The notes under the pieces are model-generated. The model searched no databases, was not told the DNA's origin, and was given only the letters and a program-made list of their open reading frames with translations. The position numbers and the translations under genes were made by a program. From assembly GCA_946122785.1 (NCBI GenBank), contig CAMGYJ010000005.1:35640002-35704001 (forward strand): a stretch of 64,000 nt of DNA. Direction: 5' to 3'. Position 1 is the stretch's first letter, and each line of letters starts with the position of its first letter. Source of the stretch: Linum tenue (taxonomy: Eukaryota; Streptophyta; Magnoliopsida; Malpighiales; Linaceae). Of this stretch, positions 59,964 through 64,000 are shown piece by piece.

Positions 59964-62404
59964 AGATGTTAGATATTTTGGCTAGATCTACGAGATGAAT
60001 GTAGGTTGGCTCGTTCGGATAAATATTTTACATATTTCGAATACAACGAGATGAGTACGTGGTAGGATTAGAGGAGGACTCGAAATCTTCCTCTGTCAAT
60101 AGGCACTATGGATAAGGCATAATTCGAAACAAGTCAGGGGAGAAAAATTGGATGAATCAAATTCGTTATGTGTTGTAGTTGTTTGATGAATGTTACTACG
60201 GACATGCTTTGAATCTAGGTAAAAAAGTTAACAACAGAATTTGATAGGTGGAAAATGTTAGAAGCACTAGTTTAAGGATTAGAGTTTCCCAAAAAAGATA
60301 GTTGAAGGATCAAAACGTGGGATCCTATAAATTATTGGAGTGATGTGTACCCTAGAATACACGTGGGGAAAAGAGAGAGAGAGGTCAATAAGCAGGAGTA
60401 GATGCCAGATTTATTTAATGTGGGATGGAGGGTACAATTTGACCAGCTGAACGCGGGAATAATTAAGTTTAAGTTAAGTATAATTATACAGGCTGGGCTT
60501 TCGTGTTTCGCCTAAATAATTTTCCATTCTGCACGTTATCTTCGGCGAGGGGCGCCAATATGATATCAATTAACTAAAAATAAAGTAACAAACGAACAAA
60601 AATGGGGTTTGGCTATGTTCTGGTTACTTAATTTTAAGTAGGTTAGGTTGCCATTAAAAGATGTTTAATTTTTAATTATGAATGCATAGAGCCGTCCAAT
60701 GGATCAATGAGACCCTGTTCCAAATTTAAGATGTAGTCCAAATTGATAATAAAATTAAAATGATTGTATTATGCTTCTAATTTTCATATTCTTAATGGGA
60801 TCATTTCAATTGTTATCATAGATGTTTCATTAAAATTTTCTTGTGTTATCTTTTTAATGCAAATAGAATTTTTGAAACACAAACAATACTTTAACAATCA
60901 ACATAAGTGTGCAATGTATATATACATGAGATTATTAACCAATGACTAATAGTAATATTAATTCATATAATTAATTAAACTCATTATTAGACTCATAATC
61001 AATTAATTAACACTAATATTATTAACTTACAATGTACGATCGGGTTAACTAACAGATCCAGGTGGAGGCCCCTAATAATCTGAGGGCCACCTAACACACC
61101 ACACCCTCTTGGCCGGACCTGTTGCGGCGATGCATCTTCTTTGTTTTAACTCGAATGTTTAAACGTTTCTCACAAAGCAAACATATACATTGTGATGTAC
61201 ACAATGTTATGCATTTTATATATATTCCGAGAAATATATGCATGAACCACTCCTGATCACTTTTTGTCTTTCGTTTTATTCGAAATCTGAAATGTTTTGT
61301 ACATTAATTTAAAAACTGAACCAGATGAAATTATAGCGAATTCTCCATCGTTATTATTTGATTTATCATTCGCTTTTTTTTTTTTTTTTTTGTGACCCTA
61401 TCATAGAATTAGACTGCAAGCTCGTTGAGCAGCGAATCCGACCCAGCAGTTCGCCCATACCTCGTCTCCTTCGTCGAAAGTCTGCTCAAAACTAATTGGT
61501 GACGCATCGCCCATGTACATGTATCAAGAAGAGAATAGAGCCACCAAAAGTAGGTATAATCGAATCATATGCTTCCCATATAAACATAAACAATGAACAC
61601 ATATAAAACAAAGGGATCGAGCAGGATGATTTTCTTGTACCAAAAAAAAAAACTAAATAGTTCTAGAAAGGTGTGCTTGAGTTGATTTTGGCCTGCGTCA
61701 TGGCTTGTAGTGCGGATTGAGTTTATGTAAAATAAATTTAAAAAACCCCTCATTTAAAACGTCAGCAGATAGGAGAAACACCCATATTCCTGATGTATTG
61801 ACAATAACGGAGAAGTTGTTTATTATGGGGGGAGAAGGGATGGGATTCGGTTTTCCGATTAACGGTTTAACTAGTAATCTTAATGATAATTGTGATTATC
61901 AGTTAAATCGTTAAGCGGGCGGTAATGGTAGTCGGAATGAAAATTTGGGACAGCGGTATACCGATAACTGAAAGCTAATTAATCGACGAACAAGCGATTT
62001 TTCGATATCGGAATTGCAGGACGCAGTACGGAAGTAAATCTCTAATCTGAGTCCTAACTCCTAAGATTATCCTAATTAGTTATAAACTTGCAATTGGTTC
62101 TCTATTAGGAAAAGGAATTAGTAATTACAGATTAATAATTCTCCTTCCCTCTTTCCCAACAGCCAGCCCTCACGATCACGAGTTACGTCGCCTAATCAGA
62201 ACCCCAATCGACAATCGATGTTCCTTCCGACGCCGACGCACTCAAATCAACGAACCGCGACGTAGTAGCCCATTCCAGCACCGCAACCTCTCCGTTGACC
62301 CTGCGCCGCGTCCTCTCCGTCGACCCTAGCGCTCGACCGCATTGCCGACGCCGCTGCAGCTTCCCCGTCAGTTTCAGGTTTGTTGTCATGTTCCCAGTTC
62401 CCTC
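59964..62404. other. Intergenic, AT-rich
   Basis: No gene recognised. A T20 run lies at about 61376-61391. A block at 61845-61990 with CGATTAACGG, AAATCGTTAAGCGGG and CGGTATACCGATAACTG resembles the CGGTTA-rich MITE at 63133 and may be a diverged relative. Sequence at 62160-62410 is GC-rich with CGACGC/CTCCGTCGACCC and looks gene-like, but no motif could be assigned. Confidence 0.45.
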
Positions 62405-62412
62405 GCTGCAAC

Positions 62413-63058
62413 CCACTGGCGGATCCAGGGGGTGGCCACCCCGGGCCCAGGCCCAGCCCTCTCTGGATCCGGAGTTAGTATAGTCTTTATGAATTTTTCG
62501 ATTTTAGTTATTCGGCCCAGTGTTATTTTACAACAAAATTGGGTGTAACTAAAAAAATGATTCAAATTAACATATTAAAATCACTACTATAAATTTAGCC
62601 TAGAAATTCTACCTCCAAAGATTATTCTTCTAAAAAAACAATGAAATCTGAAAGTCTAAACGTAAAAGACTATAAGAAATATGACTTTTATTCCCTGGAA
62701 ATTTACTAAAGCAGCTAGTGGATATAGGTATGGACACACAATGCACGATTGATTTGTCTAGCGTTGACGCTGATCGTATCACCAATTACTACGGGGAGAA
62801 CCTTTTCAACAATGAAACATATGAAAACTTATTTATGCAACAAAACGAGCAATGAATTTCTCGCCGATTGCTCAAGTATTTTATTTAAAACAGTGTATAC
62901 TATTGGTATGGATGTAGACTCCATTATTGATGTATTCGCTAAATTAAAATACCATCATGTACAATTTATATTGTAAAAAAAACTATAATATTTTTTTACG
63001 ATTCTGATATTCTAATGAAATGCGGCCCAGTGCTCTTCTGTGTTCTGGATCCGCCGCT
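62413..63058 (+). mobile_element. hAT element remnant with transposase C-terminal dimerisation segment
   Basis: Left CACTGGCGGATCCAGGGGGT and right (inverted) GCGGCGGATCCAGAACAC are typical of the plant hAT family starting CAGTGGCGGATCCAGG. GCTGCAAC flanks both sides (62405-62412 and 63059-63066), an exact 8-bp duplication. The open frame within 62749-62976 holds GRTFSTMKHMKTYLCNKTSN then EFLADCSSILF, corresponding to the hAT dimerisation region (ERSFSAMK-like). The rest of the transposase is deleted, so it is a deletion derivative. Confidence 0.88.
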
Positions 63059-63132
63059 GCTGCAACCTCAAAAGCTATTTTCAATTTTTGAAGGGAACAA
63101 CTTAACCTGGAAGTGTTGCTGGGAAGAAGAAG

Positions 63133-63372
63133 TAGGGGTGGAGGTCGGTTACTTTCGGTTATCACTGATAACCGGTCAGTCGGTTATCGATTAACCAAAA
63201 GGTCGATCCCCAACCGACAACCGACCGAAATAGGATTCGGTTAGTCCTCCAAGACCAAAATCATCTCGTCCAGCCTCCGATAACTGACCGAGTTTCGGTT
63301 ATATCGGTAACTGATAAGTAAATAACCGACCGATTATCGATTTAACCGATTACCGACCGTTTACCACCCATA
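63133..63372. mobile_element. hAT-like MITE with CGGTTA repeats
   Basis: Ends TAGGGGTGGAGGTCGGTTAC and CGACCGTTTACCACCCATA. The interior is dominated by CGGTTATC/GATAACCG and CCGACCG motifs. Flanking GGAAGAAG and GGGAGAAT match at 6 of 8 positions. Non-coding. Confidence 0.6.
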
Positions 63373-63735
63373 GGGAGAATAATAAGAATAGTAAAGACAT
63401 TTTAAGTCCCTGTACTATGCATATTTGTTGAATAGGGCCCCTTAGTACCACGAGGATTTTATTTATCCTAATCGACCTAGCAAAGTCAATTTCACCGTTC
63501 TAGATCGAGTCGTCAACGATTGGTGCGTGCCCATCAGGACCATAACGCAATCAATTTCAATGCATACCTGCAGATTGCCAGCAACCTTAATTAATCAATT
63601 AAAGTTGACCTTCTAGACGCGTACGTGTGATTGAAATAATGTCACTTGTATTGCCCCCTAGGTGGGAGGGGTAATATTTCCGACCCCGTTGAAGTTATGC
63701 GGCCTATCTATAGAAAACGATGAGTGGTCCGGCAA

Positions 63736-63925
63736 TCAACGGCGGATCCAGGAGGTCGTCCCGGGTCACGGTTCAGCTCTCCCCGGATCCAAAATTCATT
63801 CGTATAGTATTTGTAAATTTTCGATTTTGGGTATATACTTTAATGTTTATAGAGTTACGATCCAGTTCTCTCCACCGCTTTTTAAATACGGTCCAGTATT
63901 CTAACCTGTTCTGATCCGCCGCTCC
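63736..63925. mobile_element. Short deletion derivative of the GGCGGATCC hAT family
   Basis: Starts ACGGCGGATCCAGGAGGTCG and ends GTTCTGATCCGCCG, with the same internal layout as the element at 62413 (a second GGATCC about 50 bp in, GATTTTGGG, then GGTCCAGTATTCTAACCTG). At about 190 bp it is far shorter. No target duplication was seen. Confidence 0.7.
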
Positions 63926-64000
63926 CATGAGCTCGATCGCTTCACCCAAACGTCCTCGGGGTACTTCACCGTGATTGGAACTGCAGGGGGTGGAAGAGTG

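Noticed and set aside
1..64000. CRISPR arrays, operons, prokaryotic regulatory sites, tRNA or rRNA genes
   Set aside because: None seen; intron-rich plant genes show that the window is eukaryotic nuclear DNA.

Overview
The window is nuclear DNA from a flowering plant, most likely a core eudicot. It has spliced genes with GT-AG introns, plant-specific gene families, AT-rich spacers and dense plant transposons. The species cannot be named from the sequence. All four host genes are on the minus strand.

Host genes from left to right. (1) 394-11836, a peroxisomal full-size ABCD1 (PXA1/COMATOSE-type) transporter, 21 coding exons visible; its last exons lie off the left edge and its leader extends to about 13.4 kb. 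(2) 36743-45037, a BRE1-like histone H2B ubiquitin ligase of the HUB2 type in 19 exons, all splice sites recognisable but the reading frame broken in several places. (3) 47671-48378, a single-exon SAM-domain protein. (4) 52888-58883, an intact 15-exon, 1423-codon PDR-type ABCG transporter close to ABCG40/PDR1. ABCD1 and the ABCG gene keep frame across every exon junction, which makes the HUB2 frameshifts stand out.

The region 14.3-33.9 kb is a transposon nest that can be resolved layer by layer from exact target-site duplications (TSDs). A plus-strand LINE (LINE-A) is split by a hAT element (16523-32265, 8-bp TSD GTTATCAG). The hAT holds two related MULEs: MULE-1 (16768-23056, 9-bp TSD AATAAAATA) and MULE-2 (23164-31789, 9-bp TSD CAAAAATAT). 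MULE-1 contains a 4.6-kb LINE (LINE-B, minus strand). MULE-2 contains a second hAT (23460-30842, 8-bp TSD GCCGCGAC) with G-rich arrays at both ends. Inside that hAT is a 5-kb PIF/Harbinger element (about 23871-28867) whose DDE transposase and Myb/SANT-like genes both look intact. The deepest path is five layers.

Smaller elements lie around the genes: a Tourist-like MITE in the ABCD1 leader intron, a 41-bp U2 snRNA fragment in an ABCD1 intron, a 427-bp hAT MITE just upstream of HUB2, a 1.2-kb MULE with terminal inverted repeats of roughly 290 bp between the SAM and ABCG genes, and several hAT derivatives between 59 and 64 kb. No tRNA or rRNA gene or CRISPR array was seen. Coordinates of exons and element ends were read by eye, so a base or two of error is possible.
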